From Prado023 sp049688595 (lineage in GTDB: Bacteria > Actinomycetota > Actinomycetes > S36-B12 > CAIYMF01): 11,597 bases of DNA. The stretch lies in the NCBI GenBank assembly GCA_049688595.1, contig JBAVLA010000199.1, positions 1-11,597 of the forward strand, in the 5' to 3' direction. The position numbers and the translations under genes are program-made. The notes under the pieces were generated by a model. That model was given only the letters and a program-made list of their open reading frames with translations. It did no database searches and was not told the origin of the DNA. How positions within the stretch are numbered: the stretch's first letter is position 1; each line of letters opens with the position of its first letter. Shown here one piece after another: positions 1-6,860 of this stretch.

Positions 1-1083
1 ATGACCGTGGACCTCCAGACCTGCCGGCGCGCCCCCAAGGTCCTGCTGCACGACCACCTCGATGGTGGCCTGCGGCCCGCGACGATCGTCGAGCTGGCGG
101 AGGAGACCGGCTACGACGGCCTGCCCACGAAGGACGCCGGGGAGCTGTCGGAGTGGTTCCGGCAGGCCGCCGGCTCGGGGTCGCTGATCCACTACCTGGG
201 GACGTTCTCCCACACCGTGGCAGTCATGCAGACCGAGGAGTCACTGCGCCGGGTCGCCCGCGAATGCGCCCTCGACCTCGCATCCGACGGCGTCATCTAC
301 GCCGAGGTCCGGTTCGCCCCCGAGCTGCACATCACGCACGGCGTCCGGCTGCCCCAAGTGGTCGAGGCGGTCCTGGCCGGGCTCGCAGAGGGGGAGGCGC
401 AAGCGCGGGCCGCCGGGCGCCCGATCATCATGCGAGCCCTGCTCACGGCGATGCGGACCGCGGCGCGCAGCATGGAGATAGCCCAGCTCGTGGTGGCCTA
501 CCGGGACTCAGGCGTCGTCGGGTTCGACATCGCCGGGGCGGAGGACGGCTACCCGCCGACCCGCCACCTGGACGCATTCGAGTACCTGCAGCGGGAGAAC
601 GCGCATTTCACGATCCACGCGGGGGAGGCCTTCGGGCTGCCCAGCATCTGGGAGGCGATCCAGTACTGCGGCGCGGAACGCCTCGGCCACGGGGTGCGGA
701 TCGTAGACGACATCACCGTGGACCCCGACGGCTCCGCCCACCTGGGTCGGCTGGCGGCGTACGTGCGGGACCGCCGGGTACCACTGGAGATGTGCCCGAC
801 GTCGAATGTGCAGACCGGGGCCGCTCGCTCGCTGGCCACCCATCCGATCGGGCTGCTGCGCAGGCTGAAGTTCCGGGTCACTGTCAACACCGACAACCGG
901 CTCATGTCGGACACCTCCATGAGCCAGGAGATGCACCTGCTCAGCCAGGCGTTCGGGTACGGGCTGGCTGACCTTCAGTGGCTGAGCATCAACGCGATGA
1001 AGTCGGCGTTCCTGCCATTCGACCAGCGGCTCGACCTCATCGACGGGGTCATCAAGGCCGGGTACGCAGGCTTGGCGAGCTGA
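1..1083 (+). CDS. add: Adenosine deaminase
   Basis: Hydrolytically deaminates adenosine and deoxyadenosine to inosine and deoxyinosine in the cytoplasm, feeding the phosphorylase encoded downstream. The 360-residue protein has the metallo-dependent (TIM-barrel) deaminase signature in order: metal-binding H17 and H19 in LLHDHLDGGLRP, the catalytic pair H206/E209 in FTIHAGEAFG, H230 in RLGHG, and the metal-binding aspartate D298 in VNTDNRLMS. Position 299 is Asn where the mammalian enzyme has a second Asp; I recall NTDN as common in actinobacterial Add, so I do not read it as a defect. Length is normal for the family. The ATG is the first base of the window, so its ribosome binding site and promoter cannot be seen; the N-terminus is nevertheless right for the family, since the HDH motif normally falls near residue 15-20. 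It ends 57 bp before the convergent deoC stop. Family is certain; exact substrate range is inferred. Confidence 0.95.
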   Translation: MTVDLQTCRRAPKVLLHDHLDGGLRPATIVELAEETGYDGLPTKDAGELSEWFRQAAGSGSLIHYLGTFSHTVAVMQTEESLRRVARECALDLASDGVIYAEVRFAPELHITHGVRLPQVVEAVLAGLAEGEAQARAAGRPIIMRALLTAMRTAARSMEIAQLVVAYRDSGVVGFDIAGAEDGYPPTRHLDAFEYLQRENAHFTIHAGEAFGLPSIWEAIQYCGAERLGHGVRIVDDITVDPDGSAHLGRLAAYVRDRRVPLEMCPTSNVQTGAARSLATHPIGLLRRLKFRVTVNTDNRLMSDTSMSQEMHLLSQAFGYGLADLQWLSINAMKSAFLPFDQRLDLIDGVIKAGYAGLAS

Positions 1084-1085
1084 GT

Positions 1086-1132
1086 CGGTCCCGGGGCCCA
1101 GCCAGCTGGACCGCGCCACGGCGGTCGCCGCC
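1086..1132. terminator. Possible weak terminator between convergent add and deoC
   Basis: In the 57-bp gap between two convergent stop codons there are two small inverted repeats: CGGTCC (1086-1091) with GGACCG (1108-1113), and GGCGG (1120-1124) with CCGCC (1128-1132) around a TCG loop. Neither is followed by a T-tract. The position fits a bidirectional terminator, but short GC-rich hairpins arise easily by chance at this base composition. Confidence 0.3.
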
Positions 1133-1140
1133 ATCAGCCG

Positions 1141-1848
1141 TCATCCGCCGCCAGGCGCTGCGGCGGCGACCACCGCTGTAGCGGGGGCGTCGAGTCCGGC
1201 GAGGACGGCCCGCGTGCCGGACAGGCCCAGGCGCGTCGCGCCCGCCGCGACCATGGCCAGGGCTGACTGCGTCGTTCGGATCCCACCGCTTGCCTTGACC
1301 CCCATCCGGTCGCCCACCGTGGTGGCCATGAGGGACACCGCCCTTGTGGTCGCCCCGCCTGCGGGGTGGAAGCCGGTCGAGGTCTTCACGAAGTCGGCAC
1401 CCGCGTCCAGACAGGTGACGCATGCCCGCACGATCTCGGCGTCGGTCAGCACGGCCGTCTCCAGGATCACCTTGAGGACCACGCCCTGCGTGGCGCGGCG
1501 CACGGCCGCGACCTCCCGCTGCGAGACTCGCCACATCCCGGCCTTGACCGCCCCGAGATCGATGACCATGTCGATCTCGGCGGCCCCGTCGGCGACGGCC
1601 CGCGCGGCCTCGGAGGCCTTGATCCCGGAGTGGTGCTTGCCGCTGGGGAACCCGATGACGGTGCAGGCCTTGATCGTCCCGTCGAGGAGGCCCTCAGCCA
1701 GGGGAAGGAACGAGGGCGACACGCATACGGCGTACGTGCCCAGCTCGGAGGCCTCAGCGCAGTGGGCGGCCACGTCGGCGGGGGTCGCCTCAGGTCGGAG
1801 CAGGGTGTGGTCCACCATCCCGGCCAACTGCGCCCGCGTCATGGTCAT
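1141..1848 (-). CDS. deoC: Deoxyribose-phosphate aldolase
   Basis: Class I aldolase that splits 2-deoxyribose-5-phosphate into glyceraldehyde-3-phosphate and acetaldehyde, the last step of deoxynucleoside catabolism. The 235-residue protein shows the three catalytic residues known from E. coli DERA: D93 in EIDMVIDLGA, the Schiff-base lysine K155 in ADFVKTSTGF, and K185 in GVKASGGIRT. An early DHTLLRPEAT motif at about residue 13 is also typical. I chose the ATG at 1848 because the family motif begins about 12 residues after it; the frame stays open to a TTG at 1983, but that 45-residue extension is not family-like. An in-frame ATG two codons later (1842) is an equal alternative. No strong Shine-Dalgarno is visible (GAGAA lies a few bases upstream). 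It is divergent from punA across 134 bp and convergent with add. It works on the product of the PNP and mutase steps encoded next door. Confidence 0.95.
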   Translation of the reverse strand: MTMTRAQLAGMVDHTLLRPEATPADVAAHCAEASELGTYAVCVSPSFLPLAEGLLDGTIKACTVIGFPSGKHHSGIKASEAARAVADGAAEIDMVIDLGAVKAGMWRVSQREVAAVRRATQGVVLKVILETAVLTDAEIVRACVTCLDAGADFVKTSTGFHPAGGATTRAVSLMATTVGDRMGVKASGGIRTTQSALAMVAAGATRLGLSGTRAVLAGLDAPATAVVAAAAPGGG

Positions 1849-1982
1849 GGGTGCATTCTCGCGCCCCCAATCGAGGGCAGCCACCCGGGCGGAGTCCGGG
1901 TGGGACTGCCCCTGGGCGACGGCTGCGGCTGGACGCCGGCACCACGGGTGTCGCGGGGCGCGTTCGGCGATAGCGTCTACCA
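1849..1982. promoter_or_regulatory. deoC/punA divergent control region with long inverted repeat
   Basis: This 134-bp gap must hold the promoters of deoC (leftward) and punA (rightward). At 1875-1911 lies an interrupted inverted repeat: GGGCAG (1875-1880) plus CCACCCGG (1881-1888), a 7-nt centre (1889-1895), CCGGGTGG (1896-1903), a 2-nt bulge (1904-1905) and CTGCCC (1906-1911). That is 14 paired positions. It could be an operator for a nucleoside-responsive repressor or an RNA hairpin in the punA leader; the sequence does not decide. I found no convincing -35/-10 pair. Confidence 0.5.
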
Positions 1983-2807
1983 ATGGCCGACAAGCAGGTC
2001 CCGCAGCCGCAGGACGATCCCGTCGCAGCAGCCGCGCAGGCCGCCCGCGACCTTTCGGAACGGTCCGGTGCAGCGGCCCACGACATCGCGCTGGTCCTCG
2101 GGTCGGGCTGGGGTCCGGCGGTTGACCTGCTCGGCCGGACGCAGGCGGAGTTGCCGGTGACAGCCCTCCACGGGTTCGCGCCGTCGGCGGTCGAGGGCCA
2201 TGCCGGGATGGTCCGCAGCGTGGCCACGCCGACGGGGCGCCGGGCGCTGGTCTTCCTCGGGCGGACGCACCTCTACGAGGGCCGTGGTGTGGCGGCAGTG
2301 GTCCACGCAGTGCGGACCGCGGCCGCGGCCGGCTGCCGGACGATCGTGCTGACCAACGGCTGCGGCGGCCTGAACCCCTCGTGGACCCCCGGCACTCCGG
2401 TCCTCATCAGCGACCACATCAACATGACCGGCGCGACCCCCCTGCGCGGCGCCACGTTCATCGACCTGACCGACCTCTACTCAGCCCGGTTGCGGGCTAT
2501 CTGCCGGGACATCGATGCGAGTCTGGCCGAGGGGGTCTACCTGCAGTTCCACGGCCCACAGTACGAGACCCCGGCAGAGGTGCGGATGGCCGCGATCCTG
2601 GGCGCGGACCTGGTCGGCATGTCCACGGCACTGGAGGCGATCGCCGCGCGGGAAGCCGGCGTGGAGGTGCTGGGCCTGTCCCTGGTGACCAACCTCGCCG
2701 CGGGCTTGTCCGGGGCGCCGCTGGATCACGCAGAGGTCCTGGCCGCCGGGAGGCTTGCGGCGGAGCGAATGGGCGGCCTCCTGGCGACCTTGGCGGGTCG
2801 GCTGTGA
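1983..2807 (+). CDS. punA: Purine nucleoside phosphorylase (trimeric, class II type)
   Basis: Phosphorolyses inosine, guanosine and their deoxy forms to the free base and (deoxy)ribose-1-phosphate in the cytoplasm. The 274-residue protein has the class II landmarks in order: phosphate-binding LGSGWG (39-44), GRTHLYEG (93-100, with R94 and H96), TNGCGG (124-129), GPQYETPAE (191-199), the sugar/purine-site VGMSTALEA (211-219), and TNLAAG with the base-binding N237. Length matches mycobacterial PNP. The ATG at 1983 gives a normal N-terminus, though the upstream Shine-Dalgarno is weak. Its TGA overlaps the GTG of the following mutase gene by four bases, indicating a coupled operon. Class II enzymes act on 6-oxopurines, so adenosine needs prior deamination, consistent with add two genes away. 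Called deoD in some genomes; punA is the better symbol for the trimeric type. Confidence 0.94.
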   Translation: MADKQVPQPQDDPVAAAAQAARDLSERSGAAAHDIALVLGSGWGPAVDLLGRTQAELPVTALHGFAPSAVEGHAGMVRSVATPTGRRALVFLGRTHLYEGRGVAAVVHAVRTAAAAGCRTIVLTNGCGGLNPSWTPGTPVLISDHINMTGATPLRGATFIDLTDLYSARLRAICRDIDASLAEGVYLQFHGPQYETPAEVRMAAILGADLVGMSTALEAIAAREAGVEVLGLSLVTNLAAGLSGAPLDHAEVLAAGRLAAERMGGLLATLAGRL

Positions 2808-4498
2808 GCGCGATCTCGGCTGAGCTGGCCCGGGCCGTCCGGGCGTGGATCGCCGAGGACCCCGACGTGCGCACGGCCGCCAGCCTGCAGGATGCCCTGG
2901 CCGCCGCGGAGGGCGGTGACCCGGCCGTGAGAGCTGAGATCGAGGACGCCTTCTCGGGCACCCTCCAGTTCGGAACGGCGGGCCTGCGCGGGGCGATGGG
3001 CCCCGGCCCGAACCGGATGAACCGGGTGGTCGTGGCTCGGGCTGCGGCCGGCTTGGCCCAGTACCTGCTGGACGCGGGCAAGTCGGGGACACCGGTCCTG
3101 ATCGGCTACGACGCCCGCCACTGCTCGGGCACATTCGCCCGGGACACCGCAGAGATCCTCGCCGGTAGCGGCTTCCAGGCCCGGATCTGCCCGCGTCCGC
3201 TCCCGACTCCCGTGCTCGCTGCCGCGATCCGGACCTACGGGGGGTCGGCCGGCGTCATGGTGACCGCCTCGCACAACCCTTCCCAGGACAACGGGTACAA
3301 GGTCTACCTGGGCGACGGCTCGCAGATCGTGCCTCCCGCCGACGCGCAGATAGCCATGCGGATCGCCGCGGTGGGCGCCTTGGCGGAGATCCCTCGCAGC
3401 GGGGAGTACGAGACCCTGGACGAGGAGGTCGTGCGCCGGTACCTCGATCGCGTGGTGGGCCTGGCCCTGCCAGGTGGCCCGCGCGACGTCAAGGTGGCCT
3501 ACACGGCCCTGCATGGTGTGGGCGGGGCGGTGCTGAGGTCCGCGCTGGTCAGAGCCGGCTTCCCCGAGCCGGTCGTCGTGGCCGCCCAGGACGAGCCAGA
3601 CCCGGACTTCCCGACTGTCACGTTCCCGAACCCGGAGGAGCCCGGCGCCATGGACCTGGTCCTCGACCTGGCCTGCGCGGTGGCGGCCGACGTGGTCATC
3701 GCCAACGACCCCGACGCTGATCGGTGCGCGGCGGCCATCCCGATGGGAGCCGGCCGGTATCGCGTCCTCACCGGGGACGAGGTCGGCGCCCTCCTGGGCT
3801 GGTGGATCCTCGAGCGCGGGCGGCGATCGGGCGAACCCGTGACTGGAACCTACGCCAACTCCATAGTCAGCTCGCAGCTGCTCGGCGCGATGGCAAGGAC
3901 CGCCGGACTCGGGTTCCGGGAGACGCTCACGGGGTTCAAGTGGATCTCGCGGGCGGCCGACGACCTGGTGTTCGGCTACGAGGAGGCGCTCGGCTACTGC
4001 GTGGACCCAACGGGCGTCAGGGACAAGGACGGGATCTCCGCTGGGCTCTTCATCGCCGAGATGGCTGCAGCGCTGAAGTCCGAAGGCAGGACCTTCCTGG
4101 GCGTGCTGGATGAGCTGGCGACGGCGCACGGCGTGCACTCGACCAGCCAGGTCTCGATGCGCTTCACGGACCTCTCGGCGATCCCGGCGCTGATGGCCTC
4201 GCTGCGTGCGGACCCGCCGACCGGTTTCGGTGGGCTGGCCGTGGTCGAGGCGATCGACCTGACGGCTGGCTCGCCGGAACTGCCACCCACCGATGGGCTG
4301 AAGTACCTGCTCGGCGCGGCTGGGGGCGTCGCCGGGGCCCGCGTGATCGTCCGGCCCAGCGGGACTGAGCCGAAGGTCAAGGCGTACTTGGAGGTCCGGG
4401 CGCCGGTGGTCGGGGCAGGGGTCGCCGCCGCCCGTGGCCTGGCGCAGTCTCGGCTGGCAGCCATCGTCGACGATGTCCGAGCTCGGCTGACCCGCTGA
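2804..4498 (+). CDS. pmmB: Phospho-sugar mutase, PGM2-like; likely phosphopentomutase role (annotated phosphomannomutase PmmB)
   Basis: Alpha-D-phosphohexomutase superfamily enzyme of 564 residues, the usual size. Domain landmarks are in order: FGTAGLRG (56-63), the phosphoserine loop VMVTASHNP with S156, the magnesium loop NDPDADR (301-307), the sugar-binding loop GYEEALGY (391-398), and the phosphate-binding RPSGTEPK (517-524). The start is the GTG at 2804 inside the punA stop (GTGA); the frame stays open further upstream inside punA, but that part is plainly the shadow of the PNP gene. Homologues are often called phosphomannomutase. The GYEEALG loop and the operon with PNP, beside deoC, favour the PGM2 group, which converts (deoxy)ribose-1-phosphate to the 5-phosphate. 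No separate DeoB-type phosphopentomutase is in the window, so this gene would close the pathway. The family is sure; the substrate is inference. It is followed by a hairpin at 4507-4537. Confidence 0.92.
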   Translation: MSAISAELARAVRAWIAEDPDVRTAASLQDALAAAEGGDPAVRAEIEDAFSGTLQFGTAGLRGAMGPGPNRMNRVVVARAAAGLAQYLLDAGKSGTPVLIGYDARHCSGTFARDTAEILAGSGFQARICPRPLPTPVLAAAIRTYGGSAGVMVTASHNPSQDNGYKVYLGDGSQIVPPADAQIAMRIAAVGALAEIPRSGEYETLDEEVVRRYLDRVVGLALPGGPRDVKVAYTALHGVGGAVLRSALVRAGFPEPVVVAAQDEPDPDFPTVTFPNPEEPGAMDLVLDLACAVAADVVIANDPDADRCAAAIPMGAGRYRVLTGDEVGALLGWWILERGRRSGEPVTGTYANSIVSSQLLGAMARTAGLGFRETLTGFKWISRAADDLVFGYEEALGYCVDPTGVRDKDGISAGLFIAEMAAALKSEGRTFLGVLDELATAHGVHSTSQVSMRFTDLSAIPALMASLRADPPTGFGGLAVVEAIDLTAGSPELPPTDGLKYLLGAAGGVAGARVIVRPSGTEPKVKAYLEVRAPVVGAGVAAARGLAQSRLAAIVDDVRARLTR

Positions 4499-4506
4499 GC
4501 CGGGTG

Positions 4507-4537
4507 GTCCCTGCAGTGGGACGCTACATGCAGGGAC
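4507..4537. terminator. Hairpin between convergent pmmB and the cyclotransferase gene
   Basis: A perfect 9-bp inverted repeat, GTCCCTGCA (4507-4515) and TGCAGGGAC (4529-4537), surrounds a 13-nt loop. It starts 9 bp after the pmmB stop and covers the last codons of the convergent gene, so it is well placed to stop transcription from both sides. There is no T-tract, which is usual in high-GC actinobacteria. Confidence 0.6.
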
Positions 4538-4964
4538 GCCTCATGATGTCGTTCACGTAGTCGTCGGGCGCGCCGGCCGCTCGCGCGGCCTCGGCGATGG
4601 CCCCCAGGTAGCGGGCCGATGGGAGGCCACCCTCGTAGTCGTCCAGCACGTACAGCCACGCCATCTGGTCGCCGTCGAGGGTCTCGATCCGCACCCGGGC
4701 CTTCCTGCGCAGGCCCAGGTCGGTGCCCTCCCATCGGTCCAGCAGGGGCTCGTCCTCCGGGGAGATCTCGTAGAGCATGACGAACACCGAGCCCTCGGGG
4801 TCCTCGACCACAGTAGCCAGGGCGCCCTCCCACTCGAGGGCTTCGCCGCCGAACGTCAGTCGCCACCCGAGCAGCCACCCCGGACCGAGGACCGGCGAGC
4901 GGGGGGCACGATCGAGCATCTGATGCGGGTCCAGGTTGGACCCGTACGCGGCGTAGACGCTCAC
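4524..4964 (-). CDS. Gamma-glutamylcyclotransferase-like protein (GGCT fold)
   Basis: A 146-residue protein of the GGCT/AIG2-like fold, whose known members release 5-oxoproline from gamma-glutamyl amino acids or related amines. It aligns by eye with human GGCT along its length: the substrate loop AYGSNLDPHQM (6-16, human FAYGSNL), GWRLTFGG (33-40), GALATVVEDP (47-56), and LDRWEG (75-80), where E79 falls on the human catalytic Glu98. The end of the domain, SARYLGAIAEAARAAGAP, is also typical. So the active site appears intact, but the physiological substrate is unknown; actinobacteria use mycothiol rather than glutathione, so a glutathione-cycle role is unlikely. The start is a GTG at 4964, giving MSVYAAYGSN, with no clear Shine-Dalgarno. 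It lies 67 bp downstream of the first Stealth gene on the same strand and could be co-transcribed with it, although I see no functional link. Confidence 0.87.
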   Translation of the reverse strand: MSVYAAYGSNLDPHQMLDRAPRSPVLGPGWLLGWRLTFGGEALEWEGALATVVEDPEGSVFVMLYEISPEDEPLLDRWEGTDLGLRRKARVRIETLDGDQMAWLYVLDDYEGGLPSARYLGAIAEAARAAGAPDDYVNDIMRRPCM

Positions 4965-5031
4965 GGCGCTCAGGGTAGTTGTTGGGGGGGCGGGCCGTGA
5001 AGTGCTGGGTCGTGCGGCGCCGGCCCCGGGG

Positions 5032-6657
5032 TCAGCGCTCGAACTCCGAGGGCCTCGGGTACTCGTTGGCGAGGAAGCCCCGGACGATCCGGTCGCGGTC
5101 CTCCGGCGGAGTCGGCCCCTCCCCGTCGTTGATGCACAGCGTGTCCGGCATGTTCAGCGACACCCCGTCGAGCGATCCCTCGATGCCCTCGTCTCCGAGG
5201 TTGAAGTACCGATAGCGCACGGATCGGCCGTCCAGGGCCTTGCCCGTCGCGTATCCGTACTGGTTGTGCAGCCATTCGATGACGATGTCCTGATCCCCCC
5301 GCAGCTGGCTCGACCAGGTCTGCGCGAACTCCTCGGGCAGCCGCTCCTCGAGCTCCATGAGCAGTGACTTGGACATCGGATGGGGCCCATGCTGGATGTT
5401 GCGTCGGCGGGTCCGGCCCGTGAGCTGCTCGACCAGCTCCAGGGTGTGGTTGCGGGCCTTGACGTGGGGCAGGGCATCGGGCAGGTCCGGCGGGTCGACC
5501 AGCGAATTGGTGTTGTGGAACCTGGGCAGGCCGTTGCCCCCGAACCACAGCTCGGCGCCTGTGCGCCGACCGAAGAAGACGTCGTCGTTCAGGTAGAGGT
5601 AGTGGTCGGCCAGCCCGTCGATGTGGTGCAGCCGGGCGGACAGGGCGTGGGAGTTGTACGTCGGAAGGCTGCCCGCGTCGCCCATGAGCTCACGGTGGTC
5701 GACCACCGTGAGCCGCGGGCAGCCGGTGTCCAGCCAATCCGGCTGCTGCTGGTCGGTGACCAGGTACACATGACGGACCCAGGGGGCGAACATGCTCAAG
5801 GAGCGCAAGGAGTATCGAAGCTCGTCGTGCTGCCGGAACCGGGCAGCATCGACCGACTCGTGGGAGGGCTCGACCCCGAGCGCGCGCATCGTCGCGTCGC
5901 GACGGACCCGCCAGTCTGCGTCCGCGTCATCGACCCACAGGTACACGGCGTCAACCGGGAACTCCACGTCGGCGATGTCAGGCGTGGCGAAGGCCGGGAA
6001 AGTCGGCAAGTAGTGCCCGGTGCGGATCTGCCGGGTCACCTGCGGGGCCGACATGTTCACAAGCGATGCGTACGCGTTGCGCACGACGGCTTGGTGCCTG
6101 CCATCCCCGATGTCGGTCCAGAACTCGACGGCCACGGCCCGGGCGGCGTCCCGCACATCCGGCCCGTTGGTGGCCCCCCGGAGATGGTGGACCCAGACGA
6201 CGTCCTGCCGGGCAGCGAGGCTCTCCATCGCGCGCGGGGCCTCAATCGTCCGCCAGGTGGGCCCTCCCTTCCAACTGACGCTCAAGTCCCGGCCCGAGAT
6301 GAGCAGTTGCCGCAGGAAGGCAGTGCGCTGCTCGGCGGGAAGCCCGATGTGGATGTTACCGGGCTCCTGACGGGGGATCAGGAAGTGCTTGAGGCCCGCC
6401 GCGTGCAGCGCGGCCAGGACTGCGTCCACCGCTGCCCGTTCCCGGCGCGTGATCTCCGCGCCCATGGGCAGCGGCAGCGTGGGCAGGACAGCCCGCCGGA
6501 CTCCTCTCGTGCGCATGTTGCGGGCCAGGCGCACGGCTGGCTTCAGGGCATCCTGTGCGCCGGCGGGAAGCGAGCGGTAGGCCGTTCCAGCTGGGTTCTC
6601 TCCTGCGCGCCACCGAGGCTTGACCACGCTGGAACGATACCGGGATGGTCGCCCCAT
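5032..6657 (-). CDS. Stealth-family sugar-phosphate transferase (first of a divergent pair)
   Basis: Stealth proteins transfer a hexose-1-phosphate from a nucleotide sugar to build phosphodiester-linked glycans (family knowledge: meningococcal capsule polymerases; the human GlcNAc-1-phosphotransferase catalytic core is a relative). All four conserved regions are present in this 541-residue protein: CR1 FPVDAVYLWVDDADADW (233-249), CR2 RFRQHDELRYSLRS... through the APWVRHVYLVTDQQQPDW part (273-308), CR3 LPTYNSHALSARLHHIDG through LYLNDDVFF (331-362), and CR4 HGPHPMSKSLLMELEERLPE (423-442). CR1 has WVDD where WVDG is usual. The roughly 230 N-terminal residues contain a region shared with the neighbouring paralogue (LHAAGLKHFLIPR then IGLPAEQR). 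No signal peptide or membrane segment is seen. The start is uncertain: the ATG at 6657 is my choice, with ATG 6687 and GTG 6627 as alternatives, none with a good ribosome site. Acceptor and product are unknown. Confidence 0.9.
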   Translation of the reverse strand: MGRPSRYRSSVVKPRWRAGENPAGTAYRSLPAGAQDALKPAVRLARNMRTRGVRRAVLPTLPLPMGAEITRRERAAVDAVLAALHAAGLKHFLIPRQEPGNIHIGLPAEQRTAFLRQLLISGRDLSVSWKGGPTWRTIEAPRAMESLAARQDVVWVHHLRGATNGPDVRDAARAVAVEFWTDIGDGRHQAVVRNAYASLVNMSAPQVTRQIRTGHYLPTFPAFATPDIADVEFPVDAVYLWVDDADADWRVRRDATMRALGVEPSHESVDAARFRQHDELRYSLRSLSMFAPWVRHVYLVTDQQQPDWLDTGCPRLTVVDHRELMGDAGSLPTYNSHALSARLHHIDGLADHYLYLNDDVFFGRRTGAELWFGGNGLPRFHNTNSLVDPPDLPDALPHVKARNHTLELVEQLTGRTRRRNIQHGPHPMSKSLLMELEERLPEEFAQTWSSQLRGDQDIVIEWLHNQYGYATGKALDGRSVRYRYFNLGDEGIEGSLDGVSLNMPDTLCINDGEGPTPPEDRDRIVRGFLANEYPRPSEFER

Positions 6658-6860
6658 CGGACCGTCAAGAGGGAGCCCCCGGGTCATCGGTTTCGGACGG
6701 AGCCGTCTGATGCGAATCGGGCCTGGCCATCCCGGTGCTGGAAAACAGGTGACCCCGTGGCCGCATCTGCAAGCATCGGATGGAGCCGGGCGAACGCGGT
6801 CGCGCATCGACGCGCGACCGGAGCGGGCCAGGCGTTTGCCAGCGCGAGAGGTGACCTGCA
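6658..6860. promoter_or_regulatory. Divergent Stealth-Stealth control region with perfect inverted repeat
   Basis: This 203-bp spacer separates the two divergent Stealth genes and must carry the promoter of the rightward one and probably of the leftward one. It contains a perfect inverted repeat, CGGTCGCGC (6797-6805) and GCGCGACCG (6812-6820) around a 6-nt centre, 40 bp before the rightward ATG: a candidate operator or leader hairpin. A second imperfect repeat, CGGACGG/CCGTCTG, lies near 6694-6710. I could not pick out a trustworthy -35/-10 pair on either strand. Confidence 0.4.
6846..6854 (+). promoter_or_regulatory. Shine-Dalgarno of the rightward Stealth gene
   Basis: GAGGTGA at 6848-6854 matches seven bases of the consensus complement of the 16S rRNA 3' end, six bases before the ATG at 6861. 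It fixes the start of this gene. Confidence 0.75.

Noticed and set aside
1849..1983. Extension of deoC to a TTG at 1983.
   Set aside because: It would add 45 non-family residues, run across the inverted repeat, and leave no room for the punA promoter.
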